27,855 nucleotides of DNA from Bacteroidales bacterium (GCA_012513425.1 JAAZCF010000350.1:1-27855), one strand, 5' to 3'. Counted from the stretch's first letter, positions 14,995 through 23,789 are shown. Notes: generated by a model not told the origin, from the letters alone. Program-made: numbers and translations.

Positions 14995-16554
14995 TTATTT
15001 TTCAACAAAGGTTACGATGGAGTGAGCGGGTATTGTGAAAACCAGGTTTTCTCCGCTTACTTTAAAGTCGTTGAAAGATTTGGTTTCTACTGTATTCGGA
15101 GCTTCAAAAGTGTTATGGTCGGCAACTTGGGTACAGCCAAGAATTTCAGCACTGAAATTTTTGCCTTTATCAGCAAGAGATACAGTTACTTCCACATCAT
15201 TTGCAAGGTCAATATTTGTTACTGAAATAGTAAGTTTGCCTTTGTCTGATAAAGATGAAGTAGAGCTGATAGAATATACATTTGCCAATTTATCATCTGC
15301 TCCTTTCATAATGTCTGATTTGACTTCTGCAGGCACGTATTTGTTGCCACGATGGGCATTATACATCTTATATACATAGAAAGTAGGAGTTTTGACCATT
15401 TGGTCGTCCTTGGTAAGAATCATTGCTTGAAGCACATTTACCATTTGGGCAATGTTTGTCATAAGGATACGATCAGTGTATTTGTGGAAAATGTCCAATG
15501 AAGTAGAAGCTATGATAGCATCGCGCATAGTGTTTTGTTGAAATAGGTGGCCTGGATTGGTGCCTGGCTCAACATCCCACCATGTCCCCCATTCGTCAAC
15601 GAAAAGCTTTACTTGGCCTTCAGGGTCAGCTTCGTCCATTATTGCAATATGCTTTTGGATAACTGGCTCAATGCCGAGAGCTTTTGATACATATTTATAA
15701 TATTGCTCATCGTCAAAATTAGTGGCTGAGCCTTTTGAAGTGTTCCAATCAGTTACGGAATAGTAGTGGAGAGAAACTGCTTGCATGCGGCTGCCGCCAA
15801 TACCTTTCATCATAACTTCAGTCCAATCATAGTCATAATCGGAAGCACCGCTGGCAATTTTGAAAAGTTGGTTGTCACCATAGTTTCTGCAATACTCCGC
15901 ATAACGGCGATAGTTATCAGCATAATACTGCGGTGTCATCTGTCCGCCGCAGCCCCAGGCTTCATTACCCATACCCAAATATTTAACTTTCCAAGGCTTC
16001 TCGCGACCATTTGCTTTGCGAAGATCTGCCATGTTACCTTCTTCTGCAGTCATATACATAACCCACTCAGCCAATTCCTGTACAGAGCCGCTTCCTACAT
16101 TGCCGCTGATGTATGGTTCACATCCAAGCAATTCGCATAAATCAAGGAACTCATGAGTGCCGAAGCTATTGTTTTCAACCGTGCCTCCCCATGAAGAGTT
16201 GACAATTTTCTCACGTTTGGCGCCGATTCCGTCTTTCCAGTGATAGTAATCTGCGAAGCAGCCGCCTGGCCATCGCATTACTGGGACTTTCAACTCGCGG
16301 AGAGCAGCCAATACATCATTACGATAACCATTTGTATTTGGAATTGGAGAGTCTTTGCCCACCCATATTCCTCCATAGATGCCGGCTCCCAGATGCTCAG
16401 CAAACTGACCATAGATTTCATCAGGAATTACATTTTCAACTTGGTCTGGATGAAGTGTGATTGTGGCTTTTTTTGTGGCATTATTTGCCGGTGTGAAAGC
16501 CATAAAAACCCCAAGGGCTATCACAGATAGAGAAACGATAATAGTTTTTTTCAT
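14995..16554 (-). CDS. Secreted alpha-L-arabinofuranosidase, GH51
   Basis: The enzyme removes terminal alpha-L-arabinofuranosyl groups from plant arabinans and arabinoxylans. The 519-residue product has a signal peptide (MKKTIIVSLSVIALGVFMAF), so it is exported. The GH51 barrel shows YGQFAEHLGAGIYGG, VMRWPGGCFADYYHWKDGIG, GNEAWGCGG with the acid/base Glu198, SLHYYSV, and LFVDEWGTWW with the nucleophile Glu321. A C-terminal beta sandwich (about 400-519) follows, as in the family. Both catalytic residues are present, so it should be active. It stands alone: no SusC/SusD pair or other glycosidase is next to it. I found no clean promoter match upstream. Confidence 0.92.
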   Translation of the reverse strand: MKKTIIVSLSVIALGVFMAFTPANNATKKATITLHPDQVENVIPDEIYGQFAEHLGAGIYGGIWVGKDSPIPNTNGYRNDVLAALRELKVPVMRWPGGCFADYYHWKDGIGAKREKIVNSSWGGTVENNSFGTHEFLDLCELLGCEPYISGNVGSGSVQELAEWVMYMTAEEGNMADLRKANGREKPWKVKYLGMGNEAWGCGGQMTPQYYADNYRRYAEYCRNYGDNQLFKIASGASDYDYDWTEVMMKGIGGSRMQAVSLHYYSVTDWNTSKGSATNFDDEQYYKYVSKALGIEPVIQKHIAIMDEADPEGQVKLFVDEWGTWWDVEPGTNPGHLFQQNTMRDAIIASTSLDIFHKYTDRILMTNIAQMVNVLQAMILTKDDQMVKTPTFYVYKMYNAHRGNKYVPAEVKSDIMKGADDKLANVYSISSTSSLSDKGKLTISVTNIDLANDVEVTVSLADKGKNFSAEILGCTQVADHNTFEAPNTVETKSFNDFKVSGENLVFTIPAHSIVTFVEK

Positions 16555-16626
16555 GAGTTGTTAATTAATTAAACCGCAATTTAATACAAAAGAGGCAAAG
16601 AAAAAAAATATAGAATGCATTAATAG

Positions 16627-16657
16627 TTTGCTACTTACAAAAAAATACCTATCTTTG
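16627..16657 (+). promoter_or_regulatory. Promoter of rplM-rpsI
   Basis: TTTG (16627-16630), 19 bases, TATCTTTG (16650-16657): a full match to the Bacteroidetes promoter consensus. The likely transcript start (about 16662) leaves a leader of nearly 60 bases before the rplM GTG. Confidence 0.8.
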
Positions 16658-16662
16658 CAGCC

Positions 16663-16677
16663 CCCCAAAATGTGGGG
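16663..16677 (+). promoter_or_regulatory. Hairpin at the 5' end of the rplM leader
   Basis: CCCCA (16663-16667) and TGGGG (16673-16677) can form a 5-bp stem with loop AAATG right at the predicted transcript start. It could be a ribosomal protein autoregulation site or simply stabilise the 5' end. Inference only. Confidence 0.35.
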
Positions 16678-16720
16678 AAATCGCAACAATTTTAGTATTA
16701 ATCAATTAACAATCAAGACT

Positions 16721-17173
16721 GTGGATACACTAAGTTACAAAACACTGTCGGTTAACAAAGAGAACTCATCAAAAGAGTGGGTTGTCATTGACGCGACGGA
16801 TCTGATCCTTGGTCGTCTTGCAAGCAGGGTTGCTATTTTGCTTCGCGGCAAAAACAAACCTAACTTCACACCTAACGCTGATTGTGGTGACAATGTCATA
16901 ATTATCAACGCAGACAAAATTCGTCTTACAGGTAAGAAGCTTACAGACAAGGTATACGTTCACCACACCGGTTATCCAGGTGGTCAGCGTTTCGCCACAC
17001 CTAAAGATCTTCTCGAACGCAAGCCGTTAGCCGTTCTTGAGCATGCTGTTAAAGGTATGCTACCAAAAAATCGCCTTGGTGATGAATTGTTCCGTAACCT
17101 ATATCTCTATGTAGGTAACGAGCATCCTCACGAAGCGCAAAATCCTAAATCAATCACATTAAACGAAATTTAA
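16721..17173 (+). CDS. rplM: 50S ribosomal protein L13
   Basis: L13 is an early-assembling 23S rRNA-binding protein. I start it at the GTG at 16721, giving a 150-residue chain that begins (M)DTLSYKTLSVNK, which matches Bacteroidales L13; the in-frame TTG at 16628 would add 31 residues that overlap the promoter and is rejected. Family motifs are EWVVIDATDLILGRLAS, the LLRGKNKPNFTP block, TGYPGGQR, KGMLPKNRLG and HEAQNP near the end. The gene is followed after 6 bases by rpsI, the near-universal L13-S9 pair. Confidence 0.95.
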   Translation: MDTLSYKTLSVNKENSSKEWVVIDATDLILGRLASRVAILLRGKNKPNFTPNADCGDNVIIINADKIRLTGKKLTDKVYVHHTGYPGGQRFATPKDLLERKPLAVLEHAVKGMLPKNRLGDELFRNLYLYVGNEHPHEAQNPKSITLNEI

Positions 17174-17179
17174 CAGAGC

Positions 17180-17569
17180 ATGGAAGTAATTAACGCCCTT
17201 GGAAGACGTAAATCGGCTGTTGCTCGCGTTTATGTAAACACTGGAAAAGGTAACATTACAATCAACGATCGTCCTTTGGATGAATATTTCAAAGAAGACA
17301 CTCTTCGTTACATTGTTATGCAACCTCTTGACATCACTGGTACCCTCGCTTCTTTCGACATCAAAGTAACTCTTGATGGCGGTGGAATCAAAGGACAGGC
17401 AGAAGCTCTTCGTTTGGCAATTTCTCGCGCACTTTGCGAGATTGACAAAGAGGCTTATCGCCCAATTCTTAAATCTAACGGCTTCCTAACTCGTGATAGC
17501 CGCGAAGTTGAAAGAAAGAAACCTGGTCAACCTGGTGCACGTAGACGCTTCCAATTCAGCAAACGTTAA
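17180..17569 (+). CDS. rpsI: 30S ribosomal protein S9
   Basis: S9 binds the head of the 30S subunit and its C-terminal tail reaches the P-site tRNA. The 129-residue product has the normal length and motifs: ALGRRKSAVARVYV at the start, LDGGGIKGQAEALRLAISRAL in the centre, and the basic tail RRRFQFSKR ending in Lys-Arg as required for P-site contact. It begins six bases after rplM and is clearly in the same transcript. Confidence 0.97.
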   Translation: MEVINALGRRKSAVARVYVNTGKGNITINDRPLDEYFKEDTLRYIVMQPLDITGTLASFDIKVTLDGGGIKGQAEALRLAISRALCEIDKEAYRPILKSNGFLTRDSREVERKKPGQPGARRRFQFSKR

Positions 17570-17660
17570 TATTTTACACCGATTTACTTATTGCACAGAT
17601 AGATACAAGAAAATAATCGGACCTTTATTAGTTACCTATTATTTGACTATCTGCGGAAAA

Positions 17661-17722
17661 TTTGCAAGATCGAACATATTCGCTACTTGCAAAATTGAAA
17701 CAAAGAGTATCCCGTAAGGGGT
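17661..17722 (+). ncRNA. Two-hairpin leader in front of rpsB
   Basis: Hairpin 1: TTTGCAAG (17661-17668) pairs with CTTGCAAA (17686-17693); inside, CGAA (17671-17674) pairs with TTCG (17679-17682) around CATA, leaving an AT/CTA internal loop. Hairpin 2: ATCCC (17709-17713) pairs with GGGGT (17718-17722) closed by a GTAA tetraloop of the GNRA type. It lies 30 bases before the rpsB ATG. The arrangement suggests a ribosomal protein leader, possibly bound by S2; this is inference. Confidence 0.5.
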
Positions 17723-17751
17723 CAAAGAAAAACAAACAAAAACTAAACACA

Positions 17752-18573
17752 ATGTCTAGAACAAATTTCCAAGACTTACTCGATGCAGGTGTTCACTTCG
17801 GTCACCAGAAGAGAAAATGGAATCCTAAAATGGCTCCATATATTTATATGGAAAAAAACGGGATTCACATCATCGACCTGCATAAGACTGTTGTCAAAAT
17901 AGATGAAGCAGCAGCTATGATGAAGCAACTTGCTCGCGCAGGTCGCAAAATCCTTTTTGTTGCTACTAAAAAACAAGCTAAAGAGATTGTTGCCAATAAC
18001 GCACAATCTGTAAATATGCCTTATGTAACTGAGCGTTGGGCTGGTGGTATGCTTACCAACTTCCCTACAATCCGCAAAGCCGTGAAGAAAATGAATACTA
18101 TCGATAAAATGATTAGCGACGGTACTTTTGAAACATTGGCAAAACGCGAGCGTCTTCAGGTTACACGTCAAAGAGCTAAACTCGAGAAGAACCTCGGTTC
18201 TATCGCCGACCTTAACCGTCTTCCTTCAGCCCTCTTCGTTGTCGATGTACAAAAAGAGATTAATGCCGTAAGAGAAGCCAACCGCCTCAACATCCCCGTA
18301 ATCGCAATGGTTGATACTTGTTGCGATCCTACTAACATTGATTATGTGATTCCGGCAAATGATGATGCAGCAAAGTCTATTGCTTTTGTAATGGAAACAG
18401 TATGCAAAGCTGTTGAAGAAGGTCTCTCAGAGCGCAAGCTTGAGAAGGATAAAGAAAAAGACGAAGCAGCTACTGCAGCAAAAGATTCAGCTGCTGCTTC
18501 TGGTAAGAGAACTCGTACTCGCAAACCTGCCTTTAAGGCTGAGGCCGAAGAAAAAGCTCCTGAACAAGAATAA
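17752..18573 (+). CDS. rpsB: 30S ribosomal protein S2
   Basis: S2 joins the 30S subunit late, at the platform-head junction, and interacts with S1. I start at the ATG at 17752 (MSRTNFQDLLDAGVHFGHQKRKWNP), giving 273 residues; the longer frame from 17662 would run through the leader hairpins. Motifs include KILFVATKKQAKEIV, ERWAGGMLTNFPTIRKAVKK and NIPVIAMVDTCCDPTNIDYVIPANDDA. The C-terminal 40 residues are a charged Ala/Lys/Glu extension typical of Bacteroidetes S2. The 182-base gap after rpsI holds a folded leader and suggests separate control, with a weak promoter candidate at about 17624-17655. tsf follows 21 bases later. Confidence 0.96.
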   Translation: MSRTNFQDLLDAGVHFGHQKRKWNPKMAPYIYMEKNGIHIIDLHKTVVKIDEAAAMMKQLARAGRKILFVATKKQAKEIVANNAQSVNMPYVTERWAGGMLTNFPTIRKAVKKMNTIDKMISDGTFETLAKRERLQVTRQRAKLEKNLGSIADLNRLPSALFVVDVQKEINAVREANRLNIPVIAMVDTCCDPTNIDYVIPANDDAAKSIAFVMETVCKAVEEGLSERKLEKDKEKDEAATAAKDSAAASGKRTRTRKPAFKAEAEEKAPEQE

Positions 18574-18594
18574 CAATTTAAAACACATTTGACT

Positions 18595-19584
18595 ATGGAA
18601 ATTAAAGCAGCAGATGTCGCTAAATTGCGCCAAATGACAGGTGCCGGTATGATGGATTGCAAAAAAGCCCTTGTAGAAGCTGAAGGCGACTTCAATCGCG
18701 CACAAGACATCATCCGCGAAAAAGGTAAACTCGTTGCAGCAAAACGCGCAGACCGCGAGACTTCAGAAGGTGCTGTAGTTGCTAGAATTAATGGTAACAA
18801 AGCTATCCTTGTAAGCCTTGGTTGCGAAACTGACTTTGTTGCCAATAACTCAGAGTTCAAAGCTCTTTCAGAAGATATTGCCGATGCAGCCATTTCTTCT
18901 TTCGCAGCTGATAAAGATGCACTTATGAAAGCAAAAATGAGCAATGGACAAACAGTTGAAGAGGCTATTACTGAGCAAATAGGTAAATGCGGTGAGAAAC
19001 ATGTTATCGCTTACTATTCTGCTATTGAGGCTCCATTCATTGGCTCTTACATTCACTTCACTCGAAAAGATGGTGCTCTTGTAGCTTTCAATAAAGAAGT
19101 TACAGCTGATCTTGCAAAACATATTGCTATGCAGGTTACCTCTATGAAACCAGTTGCAGTTGATGCAGCCAGTGTTCCAGCTGAAGTTAAGAAAAAAGAG
19201 TTAGAGGTTGCAGTTGAGAAAACTAAAGAAGAAATGATCCTCAAAGCAGTTGAGTCAGCTCTTAAAAAAGTCGGTATTAACCCAGCACATTGCGATAGCG
19301 AAGATCATATTGAGTCCAATACAGCAAAAGGTTGGCTTACTCCAGAGCAAGCAAATCAAGCTCGCGAAATCATTAAGACTGTCTCAGCTGAAAAATCAGC
19401 AAACCTCAATGAAGTAATGATTCAAAATATCGCTCAAGGCCGTTTGAATAAATTCTTCAAAGAGCAGACTCTCGAAGATCAAGAATTTGTAATGGAAGGT
19501 AAGATTTCTGTTAAAGACTATATCAAGAGTGTAGACGCAGAGGCTAAAGTTCTAGCTTTCCGTCGTTTCTCTCTAAGCGAGTAA
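18595..19584 (+). CDS. tsf: Elongation factor Ts
   Basis: EF-Ts is the nucleotide exchange factor that reloads EF-Tu with GTP. The ATG at 18595 gives 329 residues beginning MEIKAADVAKLRQMTGAGMMDCKKALVEA, the UBA-like N-terminal domain; the TTG two codons earlier is less likely. The core shows LVSLGCETDFVANN (conserved TDFVA motif), a dimerisation domain around HFTRKDGALVAFNKEV, and the C-terminal module with LEDQEFVMEGKISVKDYI. Size and layout match Bacteroidales EF-Ts. It completes the S2-EF-Ts pair and is closed by a terminator 17 bases downstream. Confidence 0.96.
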   Translation: MEIKAADVAKLRQMTGAGMMDCKKALVEAEGDFNRAQDIIREKGKLVAAKRADRETSEGAVVARINGNKAILVSLGCETDFVANNSEFKALSEDIADAAISSFAADKDALMKAKMSNGQTVEEAITEQIGKCGEKHVIAYYSAIEAPFIGSYIHFTRKDGALVAFNKEVTADLAKHIAMQVTSMKPVAVDAASVPAEVKKKELEVAVEKTKEEMILKAVESALKKVGINPAHCDSEDHIESNTAKGWLTPEQANQAREIIKTVSAEKSANLNEVMIQNIAQGRLNKFFKEQTLEDQEFVMEGKISVKDYIKSVDAEAKVLAFRRFSLSE

Positions 19585-19601
19585 CAGCTTATTAAATACA
19601 C

Positions 19602-19638
19602 AAAAGAAAGGATGATCTTAAAGGTCATCCTTTCTTTT
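19602..19638. terminator. Bidirectional terminator between tsf and the ComF-like gene
   Basis: AAAAGAAAGGATGA (19602-19615) pairs perfectly with TCATCCTTTCTTTT (19625-19638) around a 9-base loop. The A and T tracts on either side allow it to stop transcripts from both convergent genes. Its right end includes the first bases of the ComF-like gene's stop codon. Confidence 0.88.
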
Positions 19639-20374
19639 ATTCAACGAAACCTAGAGTAGCAACGCTTATATCAATACTATCTCCAATCACCGAAGCAATA
19701 GAGGCAATGGTGCTGCCTGTCGTCAGCACATCGTCCACCAGTAGAATCTTTTTGATGCCTAAGATATTGAACCGTCTGATGGCATTTTTGTCAAGTTGAA
19801 AAGCTCCGGCCATATTTGCAGTGCGGTCTGCGGCCTTGGTTTGAGATCTAGTGTAGCGTTTGCGTCTCACAAGATTTGGCTCAAATATGATGGTGTGTCC
19901 ATAATACTGCTGAAAGACTGAGGCCAACTGCCGCCCGATTATATCGCTCTGATTAAATCCGCGTTGCCATTTTTTTATGGGATGCAGAGGCACGGAAACT
20001 ACTGCTTCAATATCCTCAAAGCGACCGCCACTAATCATATATTCTGCCAGCAATGAAGCCAGTTTCTTTCCAAGATTAATATCGGCCTTGTATTTGAAAT
20101 TATGAATTAGATGGCTGTAACCACTATCGTTTCTATAGATAAACAAACTGCATGCTCTTTGGGCGGGGAACAAAGCCTGGAGTCGGGCTTCTGCAGGATT
20201 GGCTTCCCAACTCCAAAAATAAGTCAAAGGAATATCATCTTCGCATTCAGGACATAAATATCGTTTTCCTGCCTCCAAGTGGCTGCCACAAACCACACAT
20301 ATCCGTGGGAAAAAAAGGTCGCTCAGAGAGGCGACGCTTTGAATCAAAATATGTCCAACCCTACTACCCACCAC
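19637..20374 (-). CDS. ComF-family phosphoribosyltransferase-like protein
   Basis: The 245-residue product has the ComF layout: an N-terminal zinc ribbon with Cys26-Val-Val-Cys29 and Cys41-Pro-Glu-Cys44, a central region with VSVPLHPIKKWQRGFNQSDIIGRQLA, and the PRPP-binding loop KKILLVDDVLTTGSTIAS near the C-terminus. ComF proteins are needed for DNA uptake in naturally competent bacteria, but most Bacteroidetes homologues have no proven role. All four zinc-binding Cys and the acidic pair of the PRPP loop are kept. It is convergent with tsf and divergent from cdaA, with only 38 bases in between. Confidence 0.88.
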   Translation of the reverse strand: MVGSRVGHILIQSVASLSDLFFPRICVVCGSHLEAGKRYLCPECEDDIPLTYFWSWEANPAEARLQALFPAQRACSLFIYRNDSGYSHLIHNFKYKADINLGKKLASLLAEYMISGGRFEDIEAVVSVPLHPIKKWQRGFNQSDIIGRQLASVFQQYYGHTIIFEPNLVRRKRYTRSQTKAADRTANMAGAFQLDKNAIRRFNILGIKKILLVDDVLTTGSTIASIASVIGDSIDISVATLGFVE

Positions 20375-20412
20375 TTTCTTTTTGTCAAAGATAATAATTA
20401 ACTTCGCAGATT

Positions 20413-21168
20413 ATGTTTGATTTCTTAAATTTCACTTTTATTGATGTTATTGACATCGTATTGGTGGCAGTTCTGATATTTGAGCTTTTCAGGCTTATTA
20501 GAGGCACTTCCGCTATGAGTATTTTTGTCGGAATCTTACTGCTTTATGTAGTTTGGATTGTAGTCAGAGTGCTGGATATGAAACTGTTATCAAGCATTAT
20601 GGGGCAAGTATTGGGAGTGGGAGTGATTGCCTTGATAATCATTTTTCAGCAAGAAATACGAAAGTTCCTGATGCACTTCGGAAATAGCTACAAACTATTT
20701 GGTTTGAAAAAACAAACTGCCATTAGCGCAGAAGTTATTGAAGAAATTACGGCTGCTTGCAAGAGAATGTCAGAGAGCAAAACAGGGGCTTTGATTGTTA
20801 TCAAGCATTCTTCTTCTCTTGACAATATTGTTCAAACAGGAGATGTCATCAATGCTGATATTCATCGCAGACTCATTGAAACCCTTTTTTTTAAGAATTC
20901 TCCTTTGCATGATGGTGCAGTCATTTTGACTCAAAATAAAATAATTGCTGCACGCTGCATATTACCAATCACAGACAGAAAAGATATTAATCCAAGATAT
21001 GGCATGCGACATAGAGCTGCAGTTGGCATATCTGAATCCACAGATGCTGAAGTAATAGTTGTGTCTGAAGAGACAGGTGAAGTGAGTTATATCGCAGATG
21101 GCAGAATCACTCCCGTGAAAAACAACACAGAGCTTCGAATAATTCTTTTGAACTCTTTTAACAAATGA
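20413..21168 (+). CDS. cdaA: Diadenylate cyclase CdaA
   Basis: CdaA makes the second messenger cyclic di-AMP from two ATP at the cytoplasmic membrane. The 251-residue product starts with three predicted membrane helices (about residues 10-30, 35-55 and 60-80), followed by a short linker and the DAC domain with the catalytic LHDGAVIL (Asp167-Gly-Ala) and RYGMRHRAA (RHR at 199-201). Length and domain order match CdaA/DacA. The mutS2 ATG overlaps its stop (ATGA-type, 4 bases shared), so the two are coupled. A poor -7 match TAACTTCG (20399-20406) lies seven bases before the ATG; I could not find a better promoter. Confidence 0.93.
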   Translation: MFDFLNFTFIDVIDIVLVAVLIFELFRLIRGTSAMSIFVGILLLYVVWIVVRVLDMKLLSSIMGQVLGVGVIALIIIFQQEIRKFLMHFGNSYKLFGLKKQTAISAEVIEEITAACKRMSESKTGALIVIKHSSSLDNIVQTGDVINADIHRRLIETLFFKNSPLHDGAVILTQNKIIAARCILPITDRKDINPRYGMRHRAAVGISESTDAEVIVVSEETGEVSYIADGRITPVKNNTELRIILLNSFNK

Positions 21169-23681
21169 TATTAGAGCAAAAGATAGGATTTGACAAGGTC
21201 AGGGCTAGTGTAAAATCTAAATGTCTGTCTCGTTACGCAGCAGAAAGAGCCCAGGAAGAGGAGTTTTCTTCTGAAAAAGAAGTCATTCTTCATCGCCTTC
21301 TTCTTACTGATGAGATGAGGCTCATTTGTATGTTTGAAGATAGCTTTCCCAGCGAGGGCTTTACTGACTCCAGAGACTTTTTGATTCCATTAACCACAGA
21401 CAATAGTTTTATTTCGTTGCCGTCGTTGGTCCTTCTTCGCACAACCCTTAATACTCTTCGCATGGTTGTGGGTTTCTTTAATTCTATAAAAGATGGAGTT
21501 TATCCGAAGCTCAAAGAGATGTCTGCTCAAGTGGAATACTATCCCGAGATCAACCGTCGTATTGATGGCATTTTGGATCGCTATGGAAATGTGAAAGACA
21601 ATGCATCAGAAGCCTTGGCTTCAATAAGGCGTTCAATCAAAGAGAAAGAAAAATCAGTTTCGAAGGTAATAGCTTCTATTTTGAAGAATGCTCAAAGTGA
21701 TGGCTATGTAGATGAGGATGCAGCAGTGTCTGTTAGAGACGGGAAGATGCTTATTCCTGTGGCTGCTGCAAATAAATATAGAATTCCGGGCATAGTGTAT
21801 GACCAAAGTGCCAGCGGAAAGACAGTGTTTGTGGAGCCTTTGGACATCGTTGAGCTTAACAACAGATTATATGAATTGCACCAAGAGGAGCAGCAAGAAA
21901 TTGCCAGAATTTTGGCTGAATTTTCTGACTTTTTGAGACCATATTTGCCTGAATTGTTGATTGCGTCAGACTTTCTTGGTGAAATAGATTTTATCAGAGC
22001 AAAGGCTTTAGTGGCTTTGGACATGATTGCAGGTATGCCAATAATTTCTCAAGACGGAGAGATGTCTCTGAGAAAGGCCCGTCACCCCATATTGGAAAAG
22101 GCTTTGGCTAAAGATAAGAAGAAAATAGTGCCTTTAACTCTTCATTTGGATATTACCAAAAGAATTCTGGTCATTTCAGGCCCTAATGCCGGCGGTAAAT
22201 CTGTTTGCCTAAAAACAGTGGGTTTGCTGCAATATATGTTTCAATGGGGTATGCTAATTCCTACTTCTGAAATCTCTCAGATGTTAATATTTGACAAAAT
22301 ATTTATTAACATAGGCGATGACCAGTCTCTGGAAAATGACCTTAGTACTTATAGCTCTCATTTGCAAAGTTTGAAAGAAATAGTAATACAGGGTGGCAAA
22401 AAGAGCCTTGTGCTGATAGATGAGTTTGGCAGTGGCACAGAGCCTGTTGCCGGAGGAGCTATTGCAGAGGCAGTGCTGGAGCAGATAGAGAAAAGCGGAG
22501 CTTATTGTGTTATCACCACCCACTATACCAATCTGAAGCTATATGCTGATAAGAGCACAGGCTGCACAAACGGAGCTATGCAGTTTGATGTAGATAATAT
22601 TCAACCTTTGTTTGTGCTTGAACAGGGCCTACCTGGTAATTCTTTTGCATTTGAACTTGCAGCAAAAGTGGGCTTGCCTGAGGATATAGTCAGGAGTGCC
22701 AGAGAAAAAGCGGGTAATGACTTTGTGGACATGGAAAGGCAACTTCGCAAGATAGCTCGCAACCGCAAGGCTTTGGATGAAAAATTAACAAAAGTCAGAA
22801 GTGCTGATAAGACTCTTGAAGGCCTCACATACCGCTATCAAAAAGAATTGGAAGAGATAAAGGCTTTAAAGAAGACAATCTTGGACGAAGCTCGCTCTGA
22901 GGCTAAAGATATATTAAAAGAGGCCAACAAGCAGATAGAGCAGACAATTCGAGAGATCAGAGAGAGTCAGGCCGAAAAAGAAAAGACCAAAATCACTAGA
23001 GCTAAGCTTATAGAATATTCTACTAGTCTAGAAGCTGACAATAGTAGCGAAAGTGATAGAAAAATTGAGCAGAAGATGGAGCAGATTGCTTCACGCAAAG
23101 AAAGAGAGCGCAAGCGCAAGGAGGAGAGAGCAAGAAAGCAAGGTTTGAAGGTTGAACCCGAATCCAAGAAAGAAAACGAAGAAAAAGAGCGTCCTTTGCA
23201 AGTTGGCGACAAAGTGATGGTATCTGGCAGCGACCTCATCGGTGAAATTACTCAGATTTCCGGCAAAAAAGTGTCTGTGGCTATTGGTTCGATCACTTCT
23301 ATTATGACTCTGAGCAAAGTCAGTCGCATTTCAGCCAGTCAATTTAAAGATACAATCAAGAAGAACTCTGCTGGTAACATTTTCTCCTATTCAGGCAGTT
23401 CATATTCTTCAGACTCGATCAGTGAGCGAAGGCTCAATTTCAGTCCTTCATTAGACATCAGGGGAGAGAGAGTGAATGATGCTGTTGAGAAAGTACTTCA
23501 TTTCATTGACGACGCAATGATGGTCGGAGTAGGGCAAGTCACCATCCTCCATGGCAAAGGCAATGGAGTGCTGCGTGAGGAAATTCGCAAATATCTCAAA
23601 ACTATCGGAGGCGTTGAAAATTTTGAAGATGCTCCATTAAATCAAGGTGGATCAGGTATTACAATAGTATATTTGCAGTAA
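21165..23681 (+). CDS. mutS2: Endonuclease MutS2
   Basis: MutS2 binds branched DNA and collided ribosomes; its roles in suppressing recombination and in ribosome rescue are known from other bacteria. The 838-residue product has the family layout: N-terminal clamp-like region, Walker A GPNAGGKSV (about 339-347), Walker B LVLIDEFGSGTEP (about 415-427), a long charged coiled coil (about 520-680), a short KOW-like segment (LQVGDKVMVSGSDLIGEI) and a C-terminal Smr nuclease domain with LDIRG (763-767) and HGKGNGVLRE (from 796). The LDxR and HGxG motifs needed for Smr nuclease activity are present. It overlaps cdaA by four bases; the metK promoter follows within a few bases. Confidence 0.94.
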   Translation: MILEQKIGFDKVRASVKSKCLSRYAAERAQEEEFSSEKEVILHRLLLTDEMRLICMFEDSFPSEGFTDSRDFLIPLTTDNSFISLPSLVLLRTTLNTLRMVVGFFNSIKDGVYPKLKEMSAQVEYYPEINRRIDGILDRYGNVKDNASEALASIRRSIKEKEKSVSKVIASILKNAQSDGYVDEDAAVSVRDGKMLIPVAAANKYRIPGIVYDQSASGKTVFVEPLDIVELNNRLYELHQEEQQEIARILAEFSDFLRPYLPELLIASDFLGEIDFIRAKALVALDMIAGMPIISQDGEMSLRKARHPILEKALAKDKKKIVPLTLHLDITKRILVISGPNAGGKSVCLKTVGLLQYMFQWGMLIPTSEISQMLIFDKIFINIGDDQSLENDLSTYSSHLQSLKEIVIQGGKKSLVLIDEFGSGTEPVAGGAIAEAVLEQIEKSGAYCVITTHYTNLKLYADKSTGCTNGAMQFDVDNIQPLFVLEQGLPGNSFAFELAAKVGLPEDIVRSAREKAGNDFVDMERQLRKIARNRKALDEKLTKVRSADKTLEGLTYRYQKELEEIKALKKTILDEARSEAKDILKEANKQIEQTIREIRESQAEKEKTKITRAKLIEYSTSLEADNSSESDRKIEQKMEQIASRKERERKRKEERARKQGLKVEPESKKENEEKERPLQVGDKVMVSGSDLIGEITQISGKKVSVAIGSITSIMTLSKVSRISASQFKDTIKKNSAGNIFSYSGSSYSSDSISERRLNFSPSLDIRGERVNDAVEKVLHFIDDAMMVGVGQVTILHGKGNGVLREEIRKYLKTIGGVENFEDAPLNQGGSGITIVYLQ

Positions 23682-23683
23682 TT

Positions 23684-23714
23684 TTTGCTTTTTAAAGTAA
23701 AAGATATACCTTTG
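23684..23714 (+). promoter_or_regulatory. Promoter of metK
   Basis: TTTG (23684-23687), 19 bases, TACCTTTG (23707-23714): a full consensus Bacteroidetes promoter starting two bases after the mutS2 stop. It implies a metK leader of about 70 bases. Confidence 0.82.
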
Positions 23715-23739
23715 CCGACCTATAAATAAGAACATACGA

Positions 23740-23769
23740 GGAGGACAAATTTGTAAGCTTGCAACCTCC
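23740..23769 (+). promoter_or_regulatory. Folded leader of metK
   Basis: GGAGG (23740-23744) pairs with CCTCC (23765-23769). Directly inside, TTGTA (23751-23755) pairs with TGCAA (23760-23764, one wobble) around AGCT, with ACAAAT bulged on the 5' side. The two 5-bp stems stack. It lies 20 bases before the metK ATG. It does not look like a known SAM riboswitch class to me; role unknown. Confidence 0.4.
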
Positions 23770-23789
23770 AACTAAAAAAATGCTAAAAA

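Noticed and set aside
16628..16720. N-terminal extension of L13 from the TTG at 16628
   Set aside because: It would start within the -33 region of the promoter, and the known Bacteroidales L13 N-terminus begins at the GTG at 16721.
18342..18944. A 200-codon minus-strand frame across the rpsB-tsf junction
   Set aside because: Its Ser/Ala/Leu-rich composition mirrors the Ala/Lys/Glu-rich rpsB tail and tsf start; no start signal or promoter. Shadow frame.
23715..23789. A known SAM riboswitch in front of metK
   Set aside because: The leader is about 70 bases with stacked short stems and lacks the four-way junction of SAM-I or a recognisable SAM-II pseudoknot; I keep it only as an unassigned folded leader.
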